The notes beneath the pieces are model-generated. The model made no database searches. It saw nothing but the letters and a program-made list of their open reading frames with translations, and had not been told where the DNA came from. A stretch of DNA of 64,000 nt, from the NCBI RefSeq assembly GCF_963678635.1, contig NC_087062.1, positions 40,792,672 to 40,856,671 of the forward strand. Direction: 5' to 3'. Positions 50,962-63,311 of this stretch are shown here, one piece after another. The stretch is from Symsagittifera roscoffensis. Its lineage: Eukaryota; Xenacoelomorpha; Acoela; Convolutidae. The first letter of the stretch is position 1, and the number at the start of each line of letters is the position of its first letter. Both the position numbers and the translations under genes were made by a program.

Positions 50962-53242
50962 ATGATTCAAAATGAAGATAAACCAGAAAGTTCATTGCTT
51001 TCATTTTTAATATTTCCATTAACTGAACCTCGAGGACAGATAGAATTTTGTCAAAATCTAATTGCAAATTTATTCGAAAGAGGAGAAAGTCCGTGCACAA
51101 AACAATTTCCCGATGTAAAAATCAAAAGACATTTTCTTGATCACTATCTCAAAAGCATATGTAGTCTAACATCACAATATGGAATCTACGCAATAGAATC
51201 AGATCAACAAAAGCATTTCATGACAGAAATCTCATTCAAACAGTTGACCTAGATATTGAATTTTCAAATGTTTTTACACAATACATCAAAAGTAAATAAC
51301 ACCAAAACTCACAAAGAGCAAACTCAATATTCACAAACGATGTTTTCTCACCTATCTATAGCTATATATCTATATTAGAAATGAAAGAACCTCAAAGCGA
51401 TTCACCAACTCAAACATCTCAACATACAACTGTACGACAGGAAATACACACATTTTCAAAATATTTAAGTGGAATCCGAGAAAATCTAACAAGTAATGAC
51501 ATAACACAACATGTTAAACACGATTTACAAAAAATCTTAGCATGGTTCATAATTGATTATTTAAGTCATAAAATTGATCTTTTTGCACAAGCAAGAAAAA
51601 ATTTTAGACCACAAAATACAGATGACGAAACCGTACTAGCAGAACAATCAGAGTATGTTTGGGACACTGAATGGTCTCATGAATCATTTATTATTAAAGC
51701 AACAGATATATCAAGTCAAGCAATTAACACATTCACTATTTACAAAGATTATGCTAGAGTATTCCCACTAACGGTTGACGCAACCCCTTCAAACTATAAT
51801 TCATTCTTCCCTGAAAAAACAGGGGAAAAAAGTTTAAACTCTACATTTGTAAATAATGACAGCTTAAATGGAACAAGAAATCCTACACAACGAGATATAC
51901 AAACTCAATCACATTTCGTAAGCAAAGAAAGAGTTGAAATAGTAACAACAACAGAAGCACAACGAAGCGTTTTACCTATTCAACCCAATTTTACAACTCC
52001 AAAAATAAAAAAACCCAATGCTACAACAAACAATTATACAATCCGCAGTAAAACATTCTATTGCACAAAAATATTCACAAATGGATTATCCAACGTTTCG
52101 ACCAGTAACAAAACCATCACTCAAACAATGAACATCACATAGAAATGGTTTTGCAGAACATAATTACAACTATGTAAGCGGACCAAAAACAACAAAATCT
52201 TCTAAAATGAATACTCAAATTTACTTATCTTCACAAACTCAAAATATACCAGAAACGACTTCAAATTGAGTAAATTTCCATGATCAACAACGATCCTCTC
52301 AAGAACATAGTGAAAATTACGCATTTTTTCAACAAAACAAAAATAACACAAATAAATACCATACCAGAAATCAACCTCTTTATTATACAACAAATTTTTT
52401 GCCATCAGATGATGAAGAATACTATAATCAAAATCATCAAAAATTTTATTCAAGCAAAGACCACGTTCTTACGGTATTGACCAACAAGATGTTTTCGAAC
52501 CATACACACGAAATGAACAAACACGACAACCTAAAAATAATCCAACATCTCAGAACAATAATTTTCAACAACAAAAACCCAGTTAATACACAATCTTACC
52601 AACCAACTCAAATGCATAACGAAATTCCACTGCCATACTACTTACAACAACATGAAATAACAAAAAGCCAACTTACAAAACTTTTCTCAAATGCCGCAGA
52701 ATGCAGAATCACTACATATGTCTATGAATCCATACCTAATGAGTGGATCATCAATATCATCAAACAAGCCAATAATGGTAATTACCGGCACATATCAAAA
52801 CAGCTTTAATCCCAACTTGACGGCCAAGCCCAAAAACAGTTTTCAGTTTTCGCTATGGAAAAAAAGTCAGATTGGAAAAGATTCACACAAAGATTCTCAA
52901 AAATTTTTGATTCAGAAAGAAACAAAAAACATCAAAGAGTTTTATGCAATGAGATTCGTAGACTACCGAATGAGACAAAGAAATCTTAATCATCACTCTA
53001 ACACCCCAATTGCAAATAATAGCAAAAAAAAGAGAGCATCACACCCTTCCTCAATCCGAGAACCAGATTTAGACATTAGGAAACTAGTAGATAAACTAGA
53101 ACAAGCAGAGATCACTATGAAAGTAGAAGAAACGGAAAACTTAAAGTTACAAAATATCAACAACATCCAAACTACTACTTCACAAATAAGCAATATTAAC
53201 GACTCTGATACAGAATTATTTGAAAAATTACTGATATCTTGA
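50962..53242 (+). pseudogene. gag: gag, AT-rich copy B
   Basis: ATG at 50962. Readable pieces are 50962-51252, 51381-52142, 52399-52809 and 52691-53242. A 1-base loss near 51243 ends the first. The 253-codon piece has helical, charged sequence (LQKILAWFIIDYLSHKIDLF) and YVWDTEWSHES; the last piece ends in a heptad-like helix (REPDLDIRKLVDKLEQAEIT). Gag identity rests on its place before NC, protease and RT. It is longer than a minimal Gag and I see no major homology region. Confidence 0.6.
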
Positions 53243-54000
53243 ATACCTACGAAAAAAACCCAAATTTTAAAGCGAAACACTCATTCAAAAAATGGGGTAA
53301 TTATTGCCGACGATACGGAGACAGCATTGGCGAATGCAGACAAAAACAACAAGATAACCAAAATAAACCACAAAAATATAGAGAACCAAATAAATCATTT
53401 CATCAGTACATGAAATAAGATCAAAACTTACCCAACAAAAATATTCATAGTAATAAAAGTTCAGGAAAACCACTTCCAAATAACTCAAATTACTCGCACG
53501 AAATTTTCACGAAATGCACGAAATTTTTCACAAAACAGATATAGCCGATCAAACAGTCAAAATAGTCAATATCGAAAAAACTATTCAAGATCAAAATCAA
53601 ACCGACCTGAATTTTTGTTTGATGCCAGTTCCCATTCAAATTCTAGAAATAGAAACTTTTCAAATAATCGATCTAGAAACTCTTCATACAATAGATCTAG
53701 AAGTTATTCCAACAAAATGAATAGAAACTATTCAAATGATCAAAATCCTAGATATCAAAATACTAGATCAAGCGATTATTCTAAGAACAGATCAAACTAT
53801 CATAGATCAAAATATAACAAAAATCAAAATAGATCACGCGATAATTCACAGAACAGAAATTCAAGTTATAACGATAGTCAAAGAAACTAATCTCAGTCAC
53901 CACATAGGAATAACACACGTTATCAAAATTCACAACAAAACTATAGGAGTCGTACACCTAAACATGAAAGGCAAATAAATCAGGTACAAACAACTGAAAA
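53243..54000 (+). pseudogene. gag: NC-like region with decayed CCHC knuckle and Arg/Ser/Asn-rich tract
   Basis: Near 53300 KKWGNYCRRYGDSIGECRQ has the spacing of a CCHC knuckle but only the second and fourth ligands remain (the first Cys reads Gly, the His reads Asp). From 53615 to 53890 a low-complexity frame of SRNRN, NRSRNSSYN and YSNK-type repeats follows. Such Arg/Ser/Asn-rich regions bind nucleic acid and probably serve as the nucleocapsid tail. Several frames are interleaved; stops at about 53417 and 53890. Confidence 0.55.
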
Positions 54001-54045
54001 ACTCAACCTGACCCCCCTGGTATTGATAATAACAAAAACACAGAA

Positions 54046-54807
54046 TTGCAATTAAATCACATCAATTGCAAATCCACAGACAGGAAAAGTGACACAGAAA
54101 AAACAATTTCAATTAACATATTTTCCCATATCTATCAAAACCATGATCAATTTCTTTTAAACTATTATACAAGACCTATAGCCAGTAACAAAACAATAGA
54201 AAAAATAGTAGAAAAAATAACAGAAGAAAAACTCACAGAATGCTCAAGCACAAATAACATTCATCAAAATATACCTAAAGAACCGCAGTTACAAAAAGAA
54301 AAAATCTGGACAATCCCACTTCTTTTAGAAAGACCAAAATGCAAACAATTTCACACACCAGATCATGAAATAGATTTTTCCATAGATTCCGGAGCGGAAT
54401 CAAATATCATCAACATTCCCACTTGGAGTGAAATAAAAAATCTACATCCTAAATTAATACCCTTCAAAACAACAAGCAGATTAGCAACCGCACAAGGATC
54501 AACCTTAACGGATTATGGAAAAAACCAATTTTCATTTGTTCCCACTCGAACAATGGAACAAACCAAACCCATGAGCAAACCATTTAAGCAAACCTTCCAC
54601 ATCACAGATATAAAACATAATATCATTAGAATACCATTCAATACTAAATATACACCAACTATAAATATCTTAAATAGCAGAATTCATACAAAAGATAAAT
54701 ACACGAGAATGAAAAACACAGCTTTAACATTTTATCAAAGATTAAACAAACAACCACCATTTTCTCTAAATTTTAACCAATATACAATCAGGAACGCAAA
54801 CACCTGA
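54046..54807 (+). CDS. pol: Aspartic protease, AT-rich copy B
   Basis: Open for 253 codons. Core: WTIPLLLE, then IDFSIDSGAESNIINIP with the catalytic Asp-Ser-Gly at 54385-54393, SRLATAQGSTLTDYG (flap side) and FHITDIKHNIIRIPF, where the second half of the retropepsin fold ends. DSG instead of DTG is common in Gypsy proteases. It ends at 54805 just before RT and would cleave Gag and Pol from one precursor. The N-terminal part (54046-54300) is linker. Confidence 0.75.
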   Translation: MQLNHINCKSTDRKSDTEKTISINIFSHIYQNHDQFLLNYYTRPIASNKTIEKIVEKITEEKLTECSSTNNIHQNIPKEPQLQKEKIWTIPLLLERPKCKQFHTPDHEIDFSIDSGAESNIINIPTWSEIKNLHPKLIPFKTTSRLATAQGSTLTDYGKNQFSFVPTRTMEQTKPMSKPFKQTFHITDIKHNIIRIPFNTKYTPTINILNSRIHTKDKYTRMKNTALTFYQRLNKQPPFSLNFNQYTIRNANT

Positions 54808-54890
54808 AACCATTATCAGGTAATATTTATAACTTCTCGATCAAACAAGCTCACAAATATGATAAAGAACAAAATCAACAACATCTCTAC

Positions 54891-56347
54891 ATGTCTGACA
54901 TTGAATTCAGACCATTGGTTAAAATTTTCCGAGTAAAAATTTCATCTATCAAAAACATGAAAGACTCAAACTCAGACATGATTTCTTTACATATAAATAA
55001 CAATTCTCCGTATAAAATTACCCTACCTCTAGGACTTTTAGGTTATTGTGAAGCTAACGCGACAATTTTTCCCACAAAAGAAATAGCGTATAGAGTAAAT
55101 AATATTTTACTATTATTAGATAAATGTCAATCAAGAATTCTTAACGAAGAATTGTCAATTAATCATATTACGTAATAAAAAACGAAACACAGATTATTTC
55201 ACAAAAACACCCTACTTTAAATCAATATTTCAAATATCAAAATACACGGAAGAACAACAAAAATTCTTAACAATGTTTAATTTTCAACACTCTCAGATAA
55301 CACAAAAAGAATTTGAACAATTAGCTGACCTATTATTAAAACACCCGAAAGTTTACGCAACATCTAAATTTGATGTTGGAAAAGTCAATTCACCACTAAA
55401 TTTACCTTTAAAACTGGATGCAGTTTTCAAAAAACAACGAGCAAGTAAAGTCCCAATTCACCTACAAGACAAAGTTAACCAAATACTTGAAATACTAGAA
55501 GAATATGAAATCAATTCTCCAGTAAATAAAGAAGAACAGCCAAAAGGTAACACATTCATAAATCCCGTTATAATTTTAACAAAAGTAGAAACGTTAAAAA
55601 TAGTTCTAAATGCAAGATACCTCAATTCACTCGTTGATGAATCTAAATTTAATTGGCCTATTGAACCAATTCAAGTATTTCTCACAAAAAGAAACGGTAA
55701 ATATTTCACAACAGCAGATATGAATAAAGCATATAATCAAATGCCGTTAGACGACCAATCCAGACAATTTTTCTAATTTGTTCTCGGAAACGAACAATAC
55801 GATTTCAACAGATTATTCTATAGAATTCCCATAGGACCAGAAGCTTTTTCAGCATTTATGAGTCAAATTATCAGACCACTAATACTCAAAAAAAATGCAA
55901 TCAGATATTTGGACGATGTTTTTATGCAATCACAAACAGAAGACGAAATGCTCATGGACTTAGAAAAATAATATCAAAAATTTTTACTTGAAAACATGAA
56001 AGCAACCCCGAAAAAATAACCTTATTTTCTAATACGAGTAAAATTCTTTTGACATATTATTGAAAGAAACACTATAACTCCATCAAAATCTCGCATAGAT
56101 ACAATCAAAAAACTCCAAGCACCTTCGAATAAAATGAAAATACAAAAATTTCTTGGAATGTTAAACTTCTTAAGTAATTACGTATATAAAATGCAGTTAT
56201 ATTTAAGATCATTGTACAACATCCTCAGACAACAGAATAAATTTGAATGGACAACAGAATATCAGAAGCAATTTGAAGAAATAAAAAACTCTTCTCACTG
56301 AACAATTATCAAACACTATTCCAGATCCCAACCAACCATTTTATGCC
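54891..56347 (+). pseudogene. pol: Reverse transcriptase, AT-rich copy B
   Basis: Pieces 54891-55175 (linker) and 55273-55776 (RT fingers/palm: EEYEINSPVNKEEQPKG, NPVIILTK, KIVLNARYLNSL, FTTADMNKAYNQMPL with the first catalytic Asp). A TAA at 55774 is followed in frame by the palm with YLDD at 55906-55917. More stops occur at about 55968 and 56020, then IQKFLGMLNFLSNYV and a shift near 56290. RT copies RNA to DNA; this copy is inactive. It is the only RT of the family in the window. Confidence 0.85.
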
Positions 56348-57040
56348 ATGTGCGACGCCTCAAATTTTGGCATCTGCGCAGCAATATTACAATCTCACAA
56401 TGGATCAAATAAAATGAATCTCCTTTCTGCAAAGTCTAGACTATTCACACAAGCTAAACTTAGACTCTCTACTCTTATGAGAGAATGCACAGCCATAATA
56501 TATACACTTACAGAATATGAATTATTAAAATTTGGATCTAAATATCCAAGCGTTTTATTTACAGATCATAAACCAATAATCTTTCTTTTTACACAAAAAT
56601 CAAACCCAAACCGCCGTAGAGTTTAGAGAATACAACTAATTTTAAAGAAATTCCCAAACATACATAGAGTTTGGACAGCAGGAAAAAACCTCGCACTACC
56701 CGATACTCTCAGTAGAAAGACACCACCTGAGTTATTAACTCGAAAAACAACAGTTGAGTTATCACAAAATATAAAATTTTTCCTTGCAAAAGATGAAACA
56801 TCGCTAAGATTACAATGCAAATAAGCAGTAGAAACTGATATAGACCAATCACGAAAAAATAATCTACAATATTTTCCACTATATCTAGATTGTCAAAACA
56901 GTCACTACGAAGTAGATTTACAAGGAAAATCTACATTCAAACCGATATCATACTCGTCATGGATAAAAAACAACACCCAGCAAAAACCAGTCAAACAAAA
57001 ATTATATAAAAAAGATTTATTACTTTAATTGAAAAAAAAT
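56348..57040 (+). pseudogene. pol: RNase H and connection, AT-rich copy B
   Basis: CDASNFGICAAILQS (first Asp), RECTAIIYTLTEYE (Glu) and FTDHKPIIFLF (Asp) in one frame to 56626, then a shift; AGKNLALPDTLSRKTPPELL follows in the next frame. From 56640 to 56820 it is almost identical to copy A (40000-40172), more so than the surrounding sequence. Confidence 0.75.
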
Positions 57041-57077
57041 CTCACTAATAAAATAAATTTATCAGGCCTACCAATTA

Positions 57078-57560
57078 ATGATTCAAAATATACAATCAAC
57101 CATGTTTTTAACCCTATATGACCCACTAGATACAATACCTCTATCAAAAATAGAAATTGAAAACATTTTTCTCCCAATAACAGAAAAAATAACACTCGAA
57201 CTGTTACAAAAACATCAAAACCTTGACCCAGTCATTAGACAATTAAAATCTTGGCACAAATATAAAACCAAGCCACTTAAAGCCGATACCACCAAAATAG
57301 GAAACAAAACCCTTCTTGGATATTTCAGAAAATTTAGCAGCACCTCTATCAACGAAAACACAAATATCCTAGAATACCAAACACCTGATATCAAAGTACC
57401 CTGCTTATCTTTAAGTATGATGCTTATAGCTTTTCAGACCTCTCACTCTTTACATACTAAGGGACCTTCAGGAGCATAAACAACATTTTCAAATTTCATT
57501 AAAAAAAACATTTATTTTTTCAAATGCAGCAATTTGGATAAAAGATGCATCGATCGCCCA
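57078..57560 (+). pseudogene. pol: Integrase N-terminus with core deleted, copy B
   Basis: 133 codons match A 40440-40830 (LDPVIRQLKSWHKYKTKP, then the start of the zinc-binding region HTKGPSGA, where His of GH reads Pro). It then passes a stop, AAIWIK (57527-57541) and jumps to sequence equal to A about 41980. The whole D,D-35-E core is missing. Confidence 0.75.
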
Positions 57561-58622
57561 AAATAACTCCGATCGCAAACAAAATCAAAGCACTGATATA
57601 AACCCTATTCCAAACAAACAACAAAAAATGTAGACAACAAAAAGATAACTCAATCAGGAAGAAAAATTTGAAAATTTGAAGTAAAACTTCTACCAGAAGA
57701 TCAAAAAGAAAAATGTCCCCATAGACAATCATCGCGACTTCGAAACGGCCACGCAAAGATTACAAAACTTTCATCCCACAATCTAAAATTTTGAAAAAAG
57801 TTGAAATTCAGAAACCACTTTAAAATTAATTAACATTTTCTCAAAATTCATGCTGAAAAGCACTTGAACAAATTAGTTCAAATTCAGCCCATCAGAAACT
57901 TTTCCGAAACATCACCTCATTCGTAACTCGACTCCTTTAGCCGACAAACAATCACCTTGAAGCCAATCTCTAACTATAACTTAAAGACCTCCAGGTTAAA
58001 AATAAGCAGACCGCTAGACATTGACAGCTGAAATAAACAAAGTCTCAATATTACAACCCTCCCCTATCAATTAGTACAAAGATCAACAATATTGTCCCAA
58101 CTTAGACCTCGAAAACCCCTCAGGCAGAAATATTAAATTAGCCTTAAGAACAAAAGGGAGATGATCATTTAGCCTAAAGTACGAATATCTCTTAGATACC
58201 CCCAATCATCCATTAAACAACAGCAAAACCAGGAAGTGTTTTGAGAGCCCTCAAAACTTTCCTTTCTCAAAAATTGCCGAATTCCAACCCACTTGTCGAA
58301 AAAACCAAAAAAAAACCAACCACACTCAAATTTAGCCTTGAAAAATCAAAAAAAAAATCGACGAAACGAATAATTTTTTCAAATTCTTCTTTCTCGAACA
58401 GTCAGGAATTTTCAAAATATTCTTTCAAACCTTTTTTCACTACTTTCAAATCTTTTCAAACTTTGTATAATCTTCATCTCCGATCTTTTAGAAATACTTA
58501 TCCTCTCCCTGATAATTTTTTGCAACTTTTTCATCATTTTTTATTCGCTAGCCCAAACTTACTTTTTTTTTCCAAAATCATTGACCACCTCCTCAGGTAC
58601 GATACTTCAAATAACTATCTAA
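57561..58622 (+). other. Non-coding region between pol and small membrane protein, copy B
   Basis: AT-rich; collinear with A 41990-43220 but with one unit of the 128-bp sequence. A TTG-started frame at 58241-58645 (134 codons) is open here only; the same place in A has several stops, so it is not called. Confidence 0.5.
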
Positions 58623-58790
58623 ATGTTCCAACATCTATTCAGTAGAACAGATGTTTTTCTTCTTTTTATAATATTTCTCACATTTTTGACATCATTCATA
58701 ATGACAATATGCAAACGTATAAAAAAGACTCTTCCAACCTTCGCATTAGCAACAATACATTTAATCCTTTTCATTCAAGAAAACTGCTAA
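58623..58790 (+). CDS. Small membrane protein, copy B
   Basis: ATG 58623 to TAA 58788, 55 residues: MFQHLFSRTDVFLLFIIFLT with one strong hydrophobic helix, then MTICKRIKK, then a second hydrophobic patch (FALATIHLILFI). Homologous to A 43221-43412. One intact short frame in each copy, with mostly third-base or conservative differences in the helix, suggests it is real. Its place before the pre-Env region suggests an accessory protein or an Env leader. Confidence 0.45.
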   Translation: MFQHLFSRTDVFLLFIIFLTFLTSFIMTICKRIKKTLPTFALATIHLILFIQENC

Positions 58791-58812
58791 AAATTCACCA
58801 TAAATAAATAAT

Positions 58813-59621
58813 TTGTCCAAACTTTCTAAAATTGCTAATCAACAACCCTCACATCAGTCCCCACCAACAATATCCCAAGAACCTCCAACAACACCAACAA
58901 ATAGTCAAAACAATAACCCCCAATCATCAACACGCATCTCTTTTCAAGACAATCCATATACGTTTGAAGAAAGACACGCACGATTGTCCGAACCGCTAGA
59001 ACCAGTAATTCGCCAAGCATCTCTAAGCGAATCACCCAACGAACCAGTATATAATATATACCCCCTCTCCAACAAGATCTTAATAGAGCAAGACATCAAA
59101 GTCAAAACCAAAACACACTCAAAATAAACCGACAAATTAATCATCCAAGACAAAATAGAAAGTTGCAAAACCTCAGAGTTCAAGTTAACATACCTCATTC
59201 ACCAATAGCAAACCCTATAGACCTCTCCAGTAGCACAATTCAAACTCCCCAGACCCCAACACAACAAAACACATCGAATATTCTCTCAGATTATTTAGGT
59301 TTAACCCCTACATCTGAACAAATCCGAGAAAATCCTTTCAATCCCCCAGCCACTACAGAACATCTCCTATTTTGGATGACACAAGCTTTTACTCAAGGCA
59401 CACCAAACTTAGTAAACGACCCAACAGACGTTTCATTTGACACAACTTTGTCACTACCAGAAACTATTTCTTTCCGTTCAACCCCTTCTTTTACTCAAGC
59501 TTCACAAACACCACTTCCTACAAATTTTCCTACAAATCACGACGCTAGATATAGAAAAAATTCAACAAATAACATACATCAACAATTAGATTGGAATACA
59601 TCCCCTCCATTATTTGGATAA
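58813..59621 (+). pseudogene. Pre-Env Ser/Thr/Pro-rich region, copy B
   Basis: Two pieces in different frames: 58813-59127 (SKLSKIANQQPSHQ, QDNPYTFEERHARLSEPLEP) and 59163-59621 (TPQTPTQQNTSN, TSEQIRENPFNPPATTE, LPTNFPTNHDARY). The first piece begins at TTG; the start codon may be mutated. Low complexity, probably extended. It shows the native version of the piece replaced in copy A. Confidence 0.5.
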
Positions 59622-60100
59622 AATCACGAAAGTAACAGATTACACAATTGGGCACTAAACAGATTACAATATCGACAAAATATCCACAATGATATACAAG
59701 AACATAACATACAAATACTTACACAAGAGAATCTGACGCTAAAACTTGAAATCACAGTAAGACTAAATGATATAATTCATCACCCTTTATCCCTAGCCCT
59801 TCCCCTCCCCCAATATAACAGCTCAATCTTTACCTCCCCCTTTTAGAACCACAGAAATCATCTACAAATACGATAGATACACAAAAAAGACAATTGGATA
59901 TATCATTTTTTATAATCCATACTCAGGACTATCATACACGTGTATCTTCTAAAGATACTAATTTTCCACACCCTTTTGTTTTTCAATTTCTTAAAACCCG
60001 ATCATAACAATCCTTCCCCCGGCTAAAGGATATACTAGTCACACATTACGACTGAGAAGAAAATGAACAAAAAACGTTACATAAACATGCAATAAACCAA
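59622..60100 (+). other. Degenerate segment before Env-like gene, copy B
   Basis: Short remnants in shifting frames (for example LHNWALNRLQYRQNIHND near 59640) interrupted by many stops. Copy A lacks this stretch as an alignable block. No gene can be supported. Confidence 0.4.
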
Positions 60101-61090
60101 TTCACTTTTGAAGCTGTGAACCCTGATCAACTCAGACAAAGTAATTTTAAAATTAGAAACATTCATAATATAGAAACTAAACTGACACAATTCCAAACAT
60201 ACCCAGAAACGGAACTTGCCTGTAAATACAACAAACCACTTCACAAAACACAATACTCAGAAATTCTTGTCGAATACGATTAAGGCTTCGACATGAATAC
60301 AGGAAAATTAATTATACATCCAATGGCAACATCTCACTCAACCAGTGACAACAATTCATATATGCCAGTAAAAAATTCTAGAAAACACAGGAAACATTGG
60401 TGGAAAATTAAAAGCCTAAGACAAAGACAGTACACGTTTACATAAACTATCACTAGTGAACAACACTCATTTTGGCGCAATTCACTGTGACAAACACCTA
60501 GACATGAAATTAGACTACACAATATGTAGAATAATTCAAGAAATGTCTTTGACAGATTTTGAAACACTCCATCAACTATGCGAACTTGAACGCACACAAA
60601 TTTTACAATCACTTGCACTAGCAGTATTAAAAATCCCTTATGCAGGATATTTACTGTCAGGTAACAGATCAATTTTTTTTTACTACGAAGGAGACATACT
60701 ATGGTATTACACTTGTACCAAAAAGTATCACAGTTACATGTTTTTGAAGACAAAAGATGCTATAAAAGAATCCCAATATTGTACAAAAACAAAGTACATT
60801 TTGTTGATATATGGCAAAAAATACAGACCACAAGATATATCAACGATAAATATTTTTATTTTTGTAAATTTGAAAAACGAACTTCTTGCCTTTTTAGGAT
60901 GGCCCTATTACATCTTAGAATATTGACTATATTATACGCTTTTTAGTTTTCTTGGATTTCTTTTCTCTCTCTTAAAAGGAATCTACAATGCATGCGCAAA
61001 ACACACACAAGTAAACAGACAAACAAGCGCAGCACGCATACTTTTTGCAGGTTTTTTTGGAATATTTTCTACAGCAATAAATTAAAAACT
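60101..61090 (+). pseudogene. env: Env-like glycoprotein gene, copy B (broken, internally deleted)
   Basis: Collinear with A 44443-45850. The central piece 60456-60926 keeps the helix before AGYLLSGNRS (60642-60671), which A has lost, but about 400 bp of ectodomain is deleted at about 60796-60810. The C-terminal hydrophobic anchor region (FFGIFSTAIN) is near 61040-61085. Stops lie at about 60282, 60420 and 60924. Same tentative class III-type glycoprotein assignment as copy A. Not functional; not restored here. Confidence 0.55.
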
Positions 61091-61445
61091 TTTAGACGCT
61101 CAAATAAAAGAATACAATAACAAGCTATCAACAACACCAAACACATATGACGATTCACAAAATAATACAAATACAACGCCTACGGCACCACAACTACATA
61201 AACTAAATCATAACCATCCCTTATCATTAATACCACAAAAATTCAGAAATATAGCCCTAACAGACCTCCTAATTTCGAAATCTAATTATCCACAAAGCAC
61301 AATAGAACACATAACAACCCATAACAAACCATAACAACACATAACAAACCCAACAACCCAATAAAGAAGACACATAGGATTAAATTATAGAACAACCACA
61401 TACCACTAACTTTCATTCTCAGAACAACCATTTTTTTAGCCCACG

Positions 61446-63231
61446 ATGAGCCGCCCAAGTTGGAGCACTCCATAGCTCAATTTCCGACCAAGCCAAACTC
61501 CAGAGCAACCTCCTGATCATCCCACTTTTTGCTTTCCCTCCACCTCAATCACCTCATGATAAAACTTCATCCAGCATGGAATCAGACACTAATTCAAACA
61601 CAACTGTATATAACACTATCTTCTAATTTAATAACTCCGATATCGAAACCCCCGACAAATTTGCCAAATCCGAACCCAGCCCATCTAAATTTTCCCAACC
61701 TCCCTTTCAACCTATTCATTCTCAAGTCAAAATTGAACCCCTTTCCCCTCCCTCTTCCATTTCAAACGTAACACCCACATGTTCCCCCTTAACCAGTGAA
61801 CCATCGGATAACAAAAGCTCAGTAAACACACAACTATCTCACGAGCTTGATAATTTCATAACACTTCAACAACAATAAGAGCACCCTCAAACACTAACAA
61901 TTCACCAACTCTCACATTTTACAACATCATCCAACCCATCAACCCCAACTCCCTATACACATTATACCCATTCGCCAAACCCAACTTCCTCATCAACCCC
62001 ATCCTCCAGTACAAACCGAGCTTACCGAAACTTTGAAAGAAAATTCCTAAATACTCCATTTCCATCTAACTCAGGAACATCCACAACACTTGTCAATTAT
62101 CCACTTCACACAACACCAAAGAATTTCTCTAAATAAGTTTACCCTTTTTCCCTCAATACACATACTTTCATTCAGACCCTAATGAGGAAAACGCTAATTA
62201 CGTAAATGAGCACGTATTATGCCCTGCACTCTCATGGACATCTTTCTATCACTTTACTAATCCACTCTCACTACCATTATATAACACCCCTCATGACAAC
62301 GAACTATTCAGCACCCAATTTTATCTTCTAACAACAGCACTAACCCCAAAACATTTCACACAAATAGGATACAAGCAATCAATAATCAAATTCACCGCAC
62401 CCAAATCTAATGAATATTCTATCGACTAATACGATCATAACATCATACGACCTAACGAAGACATCTTTCTAAACGACGACCAATTTGCTATTCCACAACT
62501 ATCAGAGAAATTTTTCATCAAAACACCATACGTTTTCACCCTCAACACCTTAGATAAAAAATGCGACAATGTCATTTCAGCAGCACACCGTGATATTCAT
62601 GCTTATGATTCATACTTTAACAAATTTAACCACTTTTCACTAACCTTCTATTTCCTCACACCCAAAGAACAAATTTACACTGTTCCCACAACGTCATGTT
62701 ACGAACTAAACAAACACACGCGTACACTTACCAACAGTTCATCCAACATCATTACACTCATAATACACCAGCACGACAACCTCACCATAGATATCAAGAC
62801 ATTAACTCTAAATACACTTCACCATTTTTTCTTAATTTCACCTTTTGTATTAGAGACACTAATCTGGAAGGCATCCTCCGTAACTATGATCCCATCACCC
62901 AGATGTATATATTCGTTCCCCTAACCAAACTCTTCAACGTAGACGACGCCCGCCCACTAATCATCCCACACGAATTCCTCCAGCCCGTTGAAGTCCCAAT
63001 CTTAGAATTCATATATAACACTCGATATAATCATAAACTTTATAACCTTATTCAAAATACACCATATGAACTCTCACTTAGCACTGAAGAGCACAACATC
63101 ATTAACGCACTCGGATTGCTTTGGTCACTTTTTCAAACTAAATATATCATTATTTTGCTAGCTAAATTACTCTAGTCTCATCAGACATCATCCACGACGT
63201 TTTTCCGCGCGGATTCTTCACCGACGATAAG
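61446..63231 (+). pseudogene. ORF4, unknown protein, copy B
   Basis: Starts MSRPSWSTP at 61446 and meets a TAG after nine codons. The Pro/Ser/Thr-rich N-terminal half is broken in several places; the C-terminal part 62696-63175 is open for 159 codons (YDPITQMYIFVPLTK, LQPVEVPILEFIYNTRYNH). It then meets TAG, with a small indel before FFTDDK at the donor-like site. Similar in both copies across about 590 codons; no domain recognised, no membrane span. Confidence 0.5.
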
Positions 63232-63311
63232 GCAATATGAATTCGATAAATAACTAATAAATTCAAACAACACTAACCATTCTTATTAAAAGTTTTCTTT
63301 TTTCTTCATAG
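63232..63311 (+). other. Intron-like segment after ORF4, copy B
   Basis: Matches A 47887-47961. It starts GCAATATG (GC donor) and ends TTTTTTCTTCATAG. If removed, the ORF4 frame GAC-GAT-AAG joins a lysine-rich frame open for 53 codons (63312-63473). Confidence 0.4.

Noticed and set aside
58241-58645. 134-codon ORF upstream of the small membrane protein in copy B
   Set aside because: TTG start, and the homologous stretch of copy A is full of stops.
61529-61771. 80-codon ORF in copy B
   Set aside because: Alternate frame of the Pro/Ser-rich ORF4 region.
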